Source: Henricia sp. BOLD:AAB3569
Lineage: Eukaryota; Echinodermata; Asteroidea; Spinulosida; Echinasteridae
Length of the DNA: 64,000 nucleotides
Direction: 5' to 3'
Assembly (NCBI GenBank): GCA_037783545.1
Contig: JBBELK010000525.1
Span: 744,001-808,000 of the forward strand
Positions 34,901 through 45,067 of this stretch are shown in pieces. Made by a program: the position numbers and the translations under genes. How positions within the stretch are numbered: the first letter of the stretch is position 1; the number at the start of each line of letters is the position of its first letter. A model generated the notes under the pieces. That model worked only from the letters and a program-made list of their open reading frames with translations. It was not told the origin of the DNA and did not search any database.

Positions 34901-37900
34901 ACACGTATGCAGGTCTACATGTACTTTGGAAAAAAACCTACTCCTCTTTTTGACTTGAGAATTTCGGGCCAAAAATTGACTGTGGTGGAGAAGGTTAAGC
35001 TGCTTGGAGTCAATATCCAACAAGATTTAAAATGGGATGGGCAAGTGGACTCTATAATTACCAAGTGCGGTAGAAAATTGTTTATGCTTCGAAAATTAAA
35101 AGAAGCTGGTCTTAATGCTTAAGAACTTCTTACAGTTTACAAAGGGTACATGTACACCAATTGTCGAATATGCAGCTCCACTATGGAATGGTGGCCTTAC
35201 CCAGGGGCAGGTTTCTCGGGTTGAAAGGATTCAGAAAAGAGTTTGTCATTATATTCTTTCAAATCAGTATATATCTTATGCCGAGCCCCTGGCCACATTG
35301 CAGCTTGACACTCTTGAACATCGTAGAGCAAAAATATGCAAGGATTTTGCTGTGTACGACTTTACATGCACTGTAAAATGTTGACATTTCGTGGTACTGA
35401 CAAAAGAATGTTGACAAGTAGTATTTCGGGGTGGTCTTCAAAAATACTACACACTATGGAATTGTGAAAATGTTGACAATTTTGACCGGTCCCTAAAGAA
35501 ACATGTTGGTAAACTGCCCAGTATTTCAGAAAACCTTCAAAATCCATGCACATTTCTTGTGTTTTAAAAGAGAATGCTAAAAAAAAGTGAGTGTGCATGC
35601 TCATTTTTTTAAAAATTAGCCTTCAGTTCTCAATTTCCTGTACATCATGTACGATTTTCAACAGAAACAAATCATGTGCATATTAAGCTCATAAATTTGG
35701 CTGTGTTTTCATGGCCTGCCAAGACCATTTGCACAAAGAAATGCTGTTACAGTTCATTTAATTAGCTTGACGCTTTACTAAGACCCATGAACTTGTGAGG
35801 ACTCGTTGGGTTTTTCACTGGCCTTGACTATGCTGCCTGAAACACATGAATAGCTTTGGTTCCCCATTTCTTCGCAGGCGTTGCCGTTGCTCTACAGCAA
35901 AGCATGAAACCAGAGTTTAAAACCTATGCTGCTAATGTCATCCAGAATGCCCAAGTCATGTGCAAAATCCTCATTGAACGCGGCTACAAGATTGCCACAG
36001 GTGAGCCCTCATTTCGTTCTAAGTACCAGTCATTGCAGTTCCACTTCAGAAACACATTGTATCGTTAGGCAATGCAACGCAAGCCTCAACGTTATGTAAA
36101 TAAAGGGTAGGTCACTTTGGCCTTGATCCTTTTTCTGAATTTCAAACGTCATAGCCAACTTTGTTCTAAACCAGTTGTTAGTGTACATAAATAAGGCCTT
36201 TTCACGCTACAACCTCTCAACCCAGGTTAAACTCAACCCGGGGCGAACTCCGAGACCGCCCCGGGTTGAAATGCCAATTTTTAACCCCGCATTCAACCCC
36301 GCATCGTTTCACAATTGTTTCGGCCAAACACTTGTTTCGGCCACACATCGGCCACACATCGTTTCAAACTTGAACTCGCCCTGGGGCGAGATAAACCTCG
36401 AGTTTAATGGGGAGGATTCAAACTTGTGCAATGCCAACCCGGGGCAAGTGATATAATTGAGCGTTGGTCGCATGCGTAAGTACTGTCCCACGCCGGAAAT
36501 AGTTCAAATTTTTCGAATTCACCATCACTTTTCTGCCCTATTTATTTTTTGCTGCTTTTGCAACAGAAAAGTGCAAAAGGGAATGACGGATGATGTAAAA
36601 ATAGCCTATCAAAACGGAATCTCTGATCTTCACACATTAACATGCATGTTGATGTGTACACCGCCGCGGGCAGGGCCGCTAAAACATGTACCTGAACACA
36701 TTCATTCAGCTGGTAGTATTCATGCAATTTATTTTAAGAAACGGTAAAATTTGTAGCTCACAAGCGGCAAGAAACTCAACCCGGGGCGAACTCAACCCTG
36801 CTCGTTTCACACTACCGTTTCAACCCTGGTCCCGAGCAGGGTCGAGTTCAACCCGGGTTGAAACCAATCGCGGGGTTGGCGTGGGGTTGAAATTTCTAAA
36901 GTGTGAAACGTCACTTTTGTTTAACCCCGCGTCAACCCCAAAATACAGGTCACAACAACCGATTTGTAACAATTTGCAAATTGTTTTCCCACCAGGTGGA
37001 ACCGATAACCACCTATTTTTGCTTGACCTTCGACCTATTGGCTTGGACGGTGCTCGGTGCGAGAAAGTCCTGGATGAAATTTCGGTTGTCTGCAACAAGA
37101 ATACGTGTCCTGGGGATGTGAACGCGCTGAAACCTAGTGGGCTTCGCTTCGGGACGGCCGCCCTGACTTCTCGCACCATGACCGCGGCTGATTTTGAAGT
37201 AGTCAGTGATTTCATTGATAGAGGTTAGTGTGGAACACATGATTATTCTTGGCCCGTTTTAAGACGCACAGATTACATGATTGAAAAACTTTTAACAGCA
37301 TTACAATTTACATAACTAAAGAATAATGTTGATAAACTGCCTTGTAGATATATCAGCCTCATAGATGCAGTAATACTTCGGGAAAAACTGAACAATTCAT
37401 GCATGGTTTTTGTGTTGAATGAGTGGTAAAAAAATCATTTGCAAATAATTTTTTGGTAAAAAGTCCAGTTTCGCCCTAGACTTGATGTCAAGTTGGTAAT
37501 TAGACCGGTTGGTTCGTAAACTGCAGCAGCTTAGTCACGAATGGACTGGGAACAAGTCTAGTCGACCTCTAGTTACTGACTTGAGAAATCTGTCCGTTAC
37601 TTTGTACACGGGCTGTGGGGTTTGCTACCAAAATTGGACATAGAGATCTGATTGGTCGAGACACAGGGCTTGTGAATTAGATTTCCTCAAGTAGTGGATA
37701 TATCAATATCCATTACTCCTGAATTTCAAAATGAGACATAATCGTAGTAATAATTTTACCTTTCTGAAATCAATTAAAAAATCGTACCCGACAATTCTCT
37801 AAATTATTGTGGGGGAGAATTTTTTTATACATGTATATTATTTTATTGTACACTTAATGTACGCAGTATAAATGCTCGTGACTCAAAGAAGACCTACTAC

Positions 37901-39958
37901 ATTTCGCTAAAAGTTAAACGCAGTTCATCTGAATAAAGATACATATCTATTGCAAAAATGTTCTTACTGCAAATTCATTTGAACTCTCCCTGGTAAAAAA
38001 TGGACGCTACTACTAAACCGTGGAGTGCGGTGTGTGGATTACCGTGATTGGTTCTTGCTATGGCAGCAGCGTCAAAACGCTTTGAATCGTGAATATTGTC
38101 GCGTAATCTGGTTTCTCAAGTCGGTAATACGGGTCGGAACCAAAATATATACAGTAAAATCGCGTTAAGTCGAAACCGGATAACTCGAAACTCCGTTTAC
38201 CTCGAAGTGATCGCACATTCCCGACAAAAGAATATATTTTTGTGCACATGAATACTCCCGTAACTTGAACTTCCAACACGAGTAACTCCGTTTAGCTCGA
38301 ATTTTTTTGCAGCCAGTCCCAAAAGAAACCACTCCTGACATGATCACAAAGAAGTGTGAAAAGCTCTTCAACTGTCAATTTTAACTTTTCTTTTCATCGA
38401 GCAAGTCAAGAAATGCAAACATGCACGCACGCAATCGAACTCGTAACCGCAATGAATCGGGCCTTCCTGGAATGCGTGAACGGTACCAGGGGCCCAATTG
38501 ATGACTGTGCGTGGTTTGGCACATTTCGCGCGTGCGGTACCCACTGCCATTGCAATGTTGCAATGATCGATTCCGCAAGCGGCACGCGGTGCGCTGTTTC
38601 GTTTGTGCCCGATTAATACCGCCGGGCCGACTAAAACATGAAAGCTGCCGCGTGCTTTGCAGGACTTCTGTGAAGTTGGCTGGCTAGATGCAGCTAGCAC
38701 AGAAACTGTCCAATCACATTCTGTTGCCGACTTGGTACAGCGGGCACTTGACCGCAGACAAAATGCACCAGTTGACAAAGGGCGCCCTCTATAGACACAT
38801 GAAGGCACCGAAAACTACGCTCGCCAAGAATCCCAAAAGAAGACACAAAACACTCGGTACGTTGGATTTTTAAAGCTTTAATTTTTATACAAAATACAAT
38901 CACGGATAATACACCTTCAATTAATACAAAAAATCATGTGAAACCTGCTGATTTTCTAGCTTGGAAAAGACTTAAAAAGGGCTAAATATCGAGTCCAAGC
39001 TATACACATTTATGGCTATCGATACGGTGGACATATTTCGAGCGTTGGAACTCGAATGGAAGGAGCAAATCGGGACCTCCGTTTAACTCGAACTCTGGAT
39101 ACCTCAAAGTTTTCGTACATTCCCTTGAGTTTCGACTTAACGAGATTTTACTGTTCTGCACATAAAAACGGCTGTCGATCGTGTGCGGTAAAATGGCATT
39201 AGACAGACAAAACACGACCGTATTACCGAATTGATCTCAAGTCTAGTTTCGTCCTCGAGTCAACAATGGGCTTGCATAGAGAAAGTTTATTGTAGAGTTG
39301 CAGTAAGTTTCTGTATGGCAAGGAAGACAAAATCTAATGGGACTACACAGAGGACTGCTACCGAAAGTCGTAACTTTCCGTTAGACTGGTTCCCGTCCAC
39401 ATATTCCACACAGGAGAATATAAGGACAGGTAAAGGGCGCTTCATCTTGATCTGTAATTGGTCGTCTTTGCGCGTGCGCATTGTGTTTTTTATATTTAAA
39501 AATTGGCCAAGCCCTTTGCTTTAGGCAATGTACTTTATTTACATAATTGGATATGTTCGACATGCACGGCCAAGTTACAAATGTCAATGCAAAATCTGCG
39601 CACTTACTTAAAAAAAAATAATAATAATAACCACGTGACGGGCAGAATTCTGCCCGTCATGGCTGCCCTTTACCGATCCCTATATTTTCGCAATAAGGGA
39701 ACCAATCTATAGGGATCGGGAACCAATCTAAACTGACAGTGGAAAAGAAAGTCAAATGGGAAACACAGTTTTAAAGACAAAGCACATTCTTGTTATGCAG
39801 GTATTAAGCTGACCAAGGAAGTAACAGCAATTGCCGGGCCCACCCTGAAGGAATTCAGAGTGACGGTCGCGACCAACGAAGACATCAAGAAGAAGATTGC
39901 TGCCCTTCGGGAAGAAGTGGAACTCTTCGCTGTTAAATTCCCCTTGCCTGGTTTCTAA
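24342..39958 (+). CDS. SHMT: Serine hydroxymethyltransferase, complete, 8 exons
   Basis: PLP enzyme that converts serine and tetrahydrofolate to glycine and 5,10-methylene-tetrahydrofolate, feeding thymidylate, purine and methionine synthesis. Exons: 24342-24416, 28540-28784, 31349-31707, 33541-33753, 34424-34537, 35878-36000, 36996-37223, 39801-39958. Phases join throughout, giving 1515 nt and 504 residues plus a TAA stop. Family blocks are present in order: [62 protein letters not shown] with the PLP lysine (Lys283), [25 protein letters not shown], and the C-terminal FPLPGF. Length matches animal SHMTs. Exon 1 encodes no obvious mitochondrial leader, so the product looks cytosolic/nuclear, but orthology to vertebrate SHMT1 rather than SHMT2 was not tested. 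Confidence 0.96.
25813..26505. mobile_element. hAT-like MITE with GTCCGGGCG repeats, copy B
   Basis: Inverted relative to copy A. The target duplication TAATATTT is at 25805-25812 and 26506-26513. The homopolymer of copy A is here a G run followed by six GACGGC units (25870-25927). A 165-bp insertion at 26087-26251 is absent from copy A. Confidence 0.85.
26087..26251. mobile_element. 165-bp MITE nested in copy B
   Basis: Perfect 14-bp inverted ends TAAGCCAGTTCGGA and TCCGAACTGGCTTA. The uninterrupted sequence is preserved in copy A around 5177-5185, so the boundaries are clear. It has an internal direct repeat of GTTTATCTCAAATGACC. Confidence 0.85.
27303..27588. mobile_element. Small element with minisatellite inverted ends
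   Basis: Both ends are inverted and built from a 14-17 bp unit (GACAAGTCGACCGTTGA). Left about 27303-27405, right about 27510-27588; outer words CGGGG and CCCCG. Same layout as the preceding larger element but a different unit. Confidence 0.65.
27600..27672 (+). repeat. tRNA-derived SINE, 3' part
   Basis: AAGGTCCGCGGTTCGAATCC followed by the AAGTTGTTTCACACTGCATC tail. A matching head (TAGCTCAATTGGTAGGGCG) lies on the opposite strand at 27264-27300, separated by the minisatellite element at 27303-27588. Confidence 0.6.
28540..28784 (+). CDS. SHMT: SHMT exon 2
   Basis: Acceptor TATTTTTAG, phase 0. It encodes [15 protein letters not shown], then [20 protein letters not shown] and [18 protein letters not shown], ending in two bases of an Arg codon at donor GTACAC. 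A hAT-like element is inserted 12 bp downstream of this donor. Confidence 0.95.
28797..29872. mobile_element. hAT-like DNA transposon, non-autonomous, with 8-bp TSD
   Basis: The ends are inverted repeats CAGGGTTCGACTTAG and CTAAGTCGAACGCTG. The flanking 8-bp duplication ACGAGTCC is perfect (28789-28796 and 29873-29880). Just inside both ends are tandem CATGCAC-type words. An 8-bp TSD and CAG start point to the hAT superfamily. Only an N-terminal transposase-like reading frame is left. Confidence 0.88.
28874..29209 (-). CDS. Truncated transposase-like reading frame in the hAT element
   Basis: A 111-residue frame beginning [19 protein letters not shown] and ending before any catalytic domain. 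The lysine-rich start and a later HFHDSWKDG word resemble N termini of hAT/TTF-type transposases. It lacks the RNase H-like and dimerisation regions. Probably a first exon remnant in an internally deleted element. Confidence 0.4.
   Translation of the reverse strand: MPPKKKQVVAPKNTLLSFWCNKTANSDVTSETISAPTDSTATLRSSTNDETVEHDDSSRPTCTSAHSASASRDRSCNVGPCRDHMDSNEKVKVYHFHDSWKDGNFLSFLCM
29994..30057 (+). repeat. Single arm of the TTAGGTTGAAC element
   Basis: TTAGGTTGAACAAAGATTTT...AATCAATAGATAATCC matches one arm of the element at 45848-46236. A G-rich low-complexity tract follows (30058-30118). Confidence 0.6.
30293..30838. mobile_element. Near-perfect 258-bp-arm hairpin
   Basis: Arms 30293-30550 and 30580-30838 are inverted copies with only a handful of mismatches by eye; the spacer is about 29 bp. 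Each arm carries ACACTAGAGGGCGCTGTT. Located in SHMT intron 2. Confidence 0.85.
31349..31707 (+). CDS. SHMT: SHMT exon 3
   Basis: Acceptor CCTAACAG. Its first base completes Arg, followed by [15 protein letters not shown]. It contains [35 protein letters not shown] and [17 protein letters not shown], the folate- and PLP-binding region of the family, and ends LIIAG with a phase-1 donor GTATGA. Confidence 0.97.
31755..31985. mobile_element. MITE with GGGGCCGTCC ends and TTA duplication
   Basis: Within TTA...TTA flanks (31755-31757 and 31983-31985) the ends are GGGGCCGTCCAAAG and TTTGGACGACCCC. A 3-bp TTA duplication fits PIF/Harbinger-type elements. It contains GTCAACATTTTCAC and GTGAAAATGTTGAC. 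Confidence 0.75.
32362..32932. mobile_element. TTAA-site MITE, copy 3
   Basis: TTAA on the left (32358-32361) and TTTA on the right. Highly similar to copy 1; its minus-strand frame at 32438-32851 has 137 codons. It lies in SHMT intron 3. Confidence 0.8.
33541..33753 (+). CDS. SHMT: SHMT exon 4 with the PLP lysine
   Basis: Acceptor TTTCGCAG. It encodes [18 protein letters not shown], then [20 protein letters not shown] and the internal aldimine motif [10 protein letters not shown], whose lysine is residue 283 here. Donor GTAACG, phase 1. Confidence 0.97.
33915..34377. mobile_element. MITE family ATACATGATTGGTA, copy 3
   Basis: Uninterrupted copy in SHMT intron 4. Ends ATGATTGGTAAACCG and GATACCAATCAT. 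The inner minisatellite is about 34065-34200, with fewer and more diverged units than copies 1 and 2. Confidence 0.8.
34424..34537 (+). CDS. SHMT: SHMT exon 5
   Basis: Acceptor ATTTCAG and donor GTAAGT. It encodes [20 protein letters not shown] followed by [18 protein letters not shown], the conserved glycine-rich segment after the PLP site. Confidence 0.96.
34755..35371 (+). pseudogene. LINE reverse-transcriptase remnant
   Basis: Degenerate non-LTR retrotransposon fragment. It begins with TATGCAGATGAA (YADE, a decayed YADD catalytic motif). After a frameshift it reads [19 protein letters not shown] and [20 protein letters not shown], and after another frameshift [12 protein letters not shown] and [14 protein letters not shown]. 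These are the palm/thumb landmarks of CR1/L2/Jockey-type elements. It ends where a copy of the GTTGACA-type repeat begins, in SHMT intron 5. Confidence 0.8.
35366..35497. mobile_element. Fragment of the GGGGCCGTCC MITE
   Basis: Contains TGCACTGTAAAATGTTGACA and GTGAAAATGTTGACAATTTT as in 31755-31985. Directly abuts the LINE remnant. Confidence 0.65.
35878..36000 (+). CDS. SHMT: SHMT exon 6
   Basis: Acceptor CTTCGCAG and donor GTGAGC. It encodes [20 protein letters not shown] and continues to ERGYKIATG, the small-domain helices of the family. Confidence 0.96.
36190..36920. repeat. CAACCCGGGG-rich element
   Basis: Many copies of CAACCCGGGGCGA and CAACCCCG in both orientations cluster at the two ends (36220-36440, 36775-36900). 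Outer words TTTTCACGCTAC and GTGTGAAACGTCA are weakly inverted. In SHMT intron 6. Confidence 0.55.
36996..37223 (+). CDS. SHMT: SHMT exon 7
   Basis: Acceptor CCCACCAG and donor GTTAGT. It encodes [15 protein letters not shown], then [20 protein letters not shown] and TAALTSRTM. The conserved substrate-carboxylate arginine lies in PSGLRFGT. Confidence 0.96.
38152..39153. mobile_element. pogo/Tigger-like end fragments
   Basis: A left end at 38152-38320 (CAGTAAAATCGCGTTAAGTC) and a right end at 38983-39153, nearly identical to the right half of the element at 16243, flank about 650 bp of other DNA. Either one split copy or two fragments. Confidence 0.55.
39382..39730. mobile_element. MITE with TAGACTGGTTCCCG ends
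   Basis: Ends TAGACTGGTTCCCGTCC and GGGATCGGGAACCAATCTA. A 22-bp perfect palindrome with centre GCAGAATTCTGC lies at 39637-39658. A 94-bp deletion derivative is at 63826-63919. Confidence 0.75.
39801..39958 (+). CDS. SHMT: SHMT exon 8 with stop codon
   Basis: Acceptor TTATGCAG. It encodes [18 protein letters not shown] through [11 protein letters not shown] to FPLPGF and TAA at 39956-39958. No clear AATAAA is seen in the next 100 bp; AT-rich DNA follows. Confidence 0.96.
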
Positions 39959-40686
39959 ATGACCAAACTCTGGGCCTTATAGAAGTTAGGTTCATTAGGC
40001 TTGCACAAATCTGCCTTGGAATTTATTTTAATTCAATGATATTCTGCTAAATCAATGCAATTTTTTTTCCTGGAAAAAATGTAAAATCTTTTCTACAACC
40101 TTGCTTAACTCGAAGATCTGCTTAAAGGCCCAGTGGATCATTTGCAATGACCCCAAAAAGTAATCGACGAGTTTACAGGGGAAAAGTTCTGAAAGTAAAG
40201 ATTGAATTAATAGCAACTATCCAATGAAAGGTTTTCACTCAAAATGATATAATTTTACCAGAAAATAATCCGTAAAGATGAAATTATTTAGATCGTTTGC
40301 AAACGATTTACTTATTTTTGGTTCGCATCTACGCGGTCCAAAATGCATGGGCGCTGTGTACTCCGTGTGCGTGTTCCAACGCGATGCATTTTTATGGATC
40401 GCGCGCACACGCAGTATGTGCTTCACAGAGTGCATGACGCAAGCCACGGAAAGCCACATAGTACCCGATCAAATAAGAACGAATATTTGAAACACCCTGC
40501 CAAGACCAGGAAAATGCATATGGATTTTCATGTTTTTTTTAAACGTGGTACATTTGACAAAGCTGAAATTTCTTCGGATGAGTTTGTTGATGTCTTTCTA
40601 TTGATTTATAACGGTTTTATTCGCAAAATCGCTCAAAAACAGATCATCTACAGGGCCTTTAAAGCTCATTTTTGTTGTGCTAGACT

Positions 40687-41335
40687 AAGGCGCGTTCCCA
40701 TTGGACTTCTTTTTACGCGCCCTCGCGGGAACTTTCCGCGACTCCCTGTAAACATTCCTTCCTGTAAATCTCCCGTGCGTTCCTACTACCATATATTTTA
40801 CACGACGCGAGCGGAAAATTTAGCTATTTGGCTGGCCATATGTGGTCAATTGAGGGCGTAGTTTACATAACCTTTGACCTAACAGGAGTTTCATTTTCAG
40901 GAAACCCAATCAAATTTCGAACAACTTCTATTAAACTTGCCATTATATTTGCGAAGAAATGAGCATGAAAAAAACACGTGCGTACGTACGTACATGGCAT
41001 GTACAGTACATAATAACGGAACAAGAATTTTCGCGCAATGTGTGGTGGGATTGCACAATGCAGGAAGTGACGTCATCCATTTGGCATTTTACACAGCGGT
41101 AGCGGTAGTTCTACAGGGTGGCGCTGTTCCCATTGGCTTTTCGAGGGCCCTGTAAAACTCCCGCGGCTGAGCGGAAAGTTTCCGCGGACTCTTTTACCCT
41201 GTAAGTTTTACATCGTGGTCGCGGTAGCTTTACAGGGACTCTAATTCTCCGTGCGTCCCCATTGGACTAAATTTTGCTACTCTCCCGCACAACCACGGGA
41301 GTTTAACCAAAAATAGTCCAATGGGAACACCACTT
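40687..41335. mobile_element. MITE with GTTCCCATTGGAC ends
   Basis: Ends AAGGCGCGTTCCCATTGGAC and GTCCAATGGGAACACCACTT. Inner copies of TTCCCATTGG near 41120 and of CTCCCGCGG-type words suggest a tandem or nested pair. Confidence 0.65.
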
Positions 41336-41339
41336 AAGC

Positions 41340-42450
41340 ATACACGGAATATTGAACTGTTGATGAAGTGTGGCTTTTCTGAGGCCACGTCGACCATCTT
41401 ACATTTCGTCCATCTTAACGGCAAGTATGTTAAAGGAGCAGTTATCACCTGTGCGAAAGGTTAATTGAGCAAAAAGTTAACAAAAGTTTTAATCTGACTC
41501 TTTATTTCTGTCTCTGAGATAAACTGGTAACCCTACACGCCATAGAAAAACCACACAGCCATGAATGCACGTGTAGTTGGCGCGAATACGTTGCATTATA
41601 GCCGTTTTCAAAAGTTCTTGATTCGGCTTCAGACTGTCTTTGCGATTTCTGTCCATGTATACTTGATCTGTTTGGGATTTTTGGTGGTTTTATCTACTCT
41701 CATCTCAACAGACGTGAACGTTCAAGATGACGTTCAAACTAGATATTTGATTTAGCAACGCTAATTTTTCTGAGATGCACCAATCCAAACCAGCGAGCCT
41801 GCCATTTGTAAAGGTACTTACAAACCGGAAACAAAAGGTCAAACATTTTTATTTGTTTGTGACAAACTCGGACAACATTTTCTTCATTTTATTTAATGAA
41901 TCGATAGATTTTAAGGTAAAGTAAAGTGATAAATCAAAGAAGATCGCCGCAACGTTAAAACCCCATTGCCATTCCCTGACTGGTCCCCGCCGTGAGACGG
42001 TCTATAGTGCACTGCACAAGTCAAATATGGAGGAAGGAAACAGAATGGCATCACATTTATCGATAGATACTTTCATATTTCCCACAGACTGTCGTGCTTA
42101 TAGCTAGCCATGCATATAACAAAAAGAGTACTACTAACTATAGCTAATTAAAGCTACCATATGTCACTTGGACCATTAATTAGGGCATTTAATTTCTAAT
42201 GGGTTAATTACCAAATGAAATTTTACTATGCCTCAAATAATCATCAGGCTGTTGCAGCATTTCAGTGACATGTAATTGGGACTAGTTTCAATCGTCCAAC
42301 AACTGTATCAGCAGTTTTAAATACTTCCTCTCAAATTGATAATAGCAGAACATTTATAAGGCACACGGTATCTAACATGATATTCAAAGATGCTGGGGCC
42401 ATTATTTTTGCTGTCACCGTGGAATCGCCAAAACCATTTTGCTTCAGCAC
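41340..42450. other. Intergenic stretch with no supported gene
   Basis: AT-rich DNA between SHMT and the next gene. A 64-codon frame at 41561-41755 has one hydrophobic segment but no splice or homology support. I see nothing else convincing here. Confidence 0.5.
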
Positions 42451-42454
42451 TGAG

Positions 42455-42605
42455 ATTGTGGTATTCCCCTAATATCGGTCAAATCAACGAGGCAATTCAG
42501 ATTAAGTGTCTTGCCCAGGAACGCAAACATGTTGGAACAAGTGGGGCTTGAACTCACAAACTCCAGATTATGAGCATGGTTGCATACCTACTAGACCATA
42601 TGGTA
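42455..42605 (-). repeat. SINE fragment, second type
   Basis: Shares GGGCAAGACACTTAATCTG and the AGTTCAAGCCCCACTTGTTC head with the copy at 17335. Confidence 0.55.
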
Positions 42606-43209
42606 TTCATGTACCCGCCACAGATACAGATTAATATTGAATTTATTTTCTGATTTATGTATTTCCTTGGTCATGGTATAAATGCAATAGACACTTTGCA
42701 TGGGCGGCCATGACACAGGGCAGTATCATTGTCACTGTGCGTCATGCACGAGTAGGCACTTTGTGGATCTATTGCCACATTTAAATATGAAACTCTACCC
42801 CCTGTCATGGCCGCCGGTGCAAAGAGTCTATTGGAATCAGATATTCAGTACATGTATTATATTTTGTTAGTTTGAGCTGAATCAGGGTGAACAAAACAAC
42901 AGAGGTATTTTAACTTGCCCTAACAGGATATTAATAAATCATGTACCCTCCACAGATGTGGTTTTGTAGTGTACTCGGAAATAAAGTAATACATTTAATG
43001 ATACATGTACAAGGTTTAAGAAAATAGTTGGAGACAATAAGTTTACAGAATTTTGTTTAAGCAATCGTCTATCTAAATTACTAAACTTTGTGTATGTTGG
43101 TATAAGAGGATCTTGCCTTTCTATCAAGGAATTAAACATAATTTTCATGTATTCAAGTAAACAACTAGATGGATGTGTCTTTCTTTAATACATTTTGAAG
43201 TAGGTAAGT

Positions 43210-43505
43210 CATTTACAAGTCAATTTTGGCTCATACGGCCGGTACTCATCCCCGGTTTCTGTGGCATGGAGTGACTAGGAGTAATTTACATGTACTCCTG
43301 GATGGGATGCCAGTCCATCGCAGGTCTACCCCCCAGCAACTAGTTGGGTTTCTCCAACCGTATTTGCTGGTACACATTTGTACACCTGGGTGGAGAGAGA
43401 CAACGTGAGTGTCTTGTCCAAGGACATAACGCGGTGCAAGGGACAGGTTTCAAACCATAAACCTCTAGACCGAAAGTCCGACACGCTATCCACTAGACCT
43501 TGTCT
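43210..43505 (-). repeat. SINE, second type, nearly full length
   Basis: On the minus strand: tRNA-like head (GGTCTAGTGGATAGCGTGTC), a central GATGGACTGGCATCCCATCC core, and a tail near 43210. This core is familiar from SINEs of several marine invertebrates. Confidence 0.65.
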
Positions 43506-43631
43506 CCATGTACCTAAATTGCCCCGAAAGCATGAACATTTACGACTTATTATAAAGAGACGAAAAATACATCACATTATATTAGTTAGTAAGGTGATAT
43601 CTCTACCAGTGCCCAAACCAGGACAACTTAA

Positions 43632-44118
43632 AGGGCCCATGATTAGGGATTTTTATCAGTGAAATCTATGCTATGACTCTACTCGGGTAGGCCTACAGTC
43701 ATAAAAATCCGTGCGTACGTACTTTATGGATCATGGACGGCCCCTTTGGGGGTTAAAACAAAGGTTTTTAGCTTTTATGCTAATGTATATTAGCTCATAA
43801 TGTATATATGCATATTTATGAGCAAGGCTGTGATGTCACAAGAGGCAAACACAGGAAAGTCACATTGATTTCACCTGTACACAAAAGATTTCACTTTTTT
43901 TCTCAAACCTGCTGAAACTTTTGTAATCCATGATAATTTTGTTTTACAAGTTTCCTGTTGTAAGCCGTGACAAAACTGGGGGTGGAAACTGCAGCAATTT
44001 GCCGCAGTTCCAGTCTTATGTTTTTTCTTTACATCAAAACGATCAATAGTAATGTCTTGCTAAACAAGTAATCCATCATATGAAGGAAAGACTAGGCATA
44101 AAGTTATTTAGCATGTCC
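43632..44118. mobile_element. TTAA-site MITE, copy 4, decayed
   Basis: Begins TTAAAGGGCCCATGATTAG and follows the family to about 44118, with deletions and an insertion near 43705. A further fragment is at 22675-22733. Confidence 0.7.
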
Positions 44119-44331
44119 TCCGAAGATTTTGTTTTTATAGTACTATTACACAAATTGCAATAGCCGTTAATTTACGTTCATATTTTACATGCCTGTTTCA
44201 GCAACCGTTCGTAACGGTTCAGTGATTTTTAGTGTAGAGCCATTGCCTAGGCAACTAACAAAAGATGACGTATTCAGTATCAACCCCACACTATATCCAG
44301 CACGATATGTGACAAACGGATCTCACCCTTC

Positions 44332-44411
44332 CACCGCCCCCACCCCCTTCCCCCACCCCCTTCCCCCTCCCCCTTCCCCTTCCCCCTTCCCCTTCCCCTT
44401 CCCCCAACCCC
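44332..44411. repeat. Polypyrimidine (CCCTTCC)n tract
   Basis: Low-complexity run of C and T on the plus strand. Confidence 0.8.
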
Positions 44412-44628
44412 TCTCCGAGCTCCCCTTATATTAACACTCCCTTCCGGCCCTTCTGTTAACACACCAACTCCCCTAAAAACTGAAAGGAATTCCTTGGATG
44501 TTTGAGACACAATGGGGGAACAATGGTAGGGGCGCATACCCTCTGCCACATCGTGCTGCATATACATTCCTAAGATGTTTAAATAACAATAGGAACAGGT
44601 GTACTCTCAGATGCTATGTGGGCGTCTG

Positions 44629-45067
44629 CTTGGGCGATTCCACGCTGGAGTCGAGTAGAATCGATTCCACGCTGGAGTCGAGTAGAATCGATTCCACTTT
44701 AAGAATCTGAGTCACTATTCCAAATTTTCAGGAATCGATTCCTTTTATCTAGATTCGATCCCCAGTGATAGGTTGCCGAATGCCGATTCTTAGAAATTCC
44801 GGAACCAAAATACACGGGTTTTGCCGTCTTCCTTTCGCAAGGGTCTTTGCTGCACGCTGCACACCGAGTTACCGAGTTTCCGGTGTGCAGCAAAGACTCT
44901 TGCGAAAGGAAGATGGGGTATTGCAAGAGTACTCGGCTTGGTTCTGATATCATATCATGAATGTTCAGTACCGCTCAGTGCCACTTATGGAATCGATTTC
45001 GGGTAGCTAGAATTGCGATCGATTGGAATCGGAATCGATTCCAAAAATGCTGTCCAGAGTCGCCCAA
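44629..45067. mobile_element. MITE with GCTTGGGCGA ends and GGAATCGATTCC repeats
   Basis: Ends GCTTGGGCGATTCCACG and CCAGAGTCGCCCAAGC. Tandem CGCTGGAGTCGAGTAGAATC units lie on the left. Multiple GGAATCGATTCC palindromes occur, and a long hairpin is centred near 44867 (arms 44825-44864 and 44878-44916). The right end overlaps the first codons of the putative small gene. Confidence 0.6.

Noticed and set aside
38356..38873. Overlapping frames of 60-146 codons on both strands
   Set aside because: They overlap each other in GC-richer DNA within SHMT intron 7, and none shows family motifs.
41561..41755. 64-codon frame with a hydrophobic segment
   Set aside because: No splice sites, no homology and no start context; frames this long are common by chance here.
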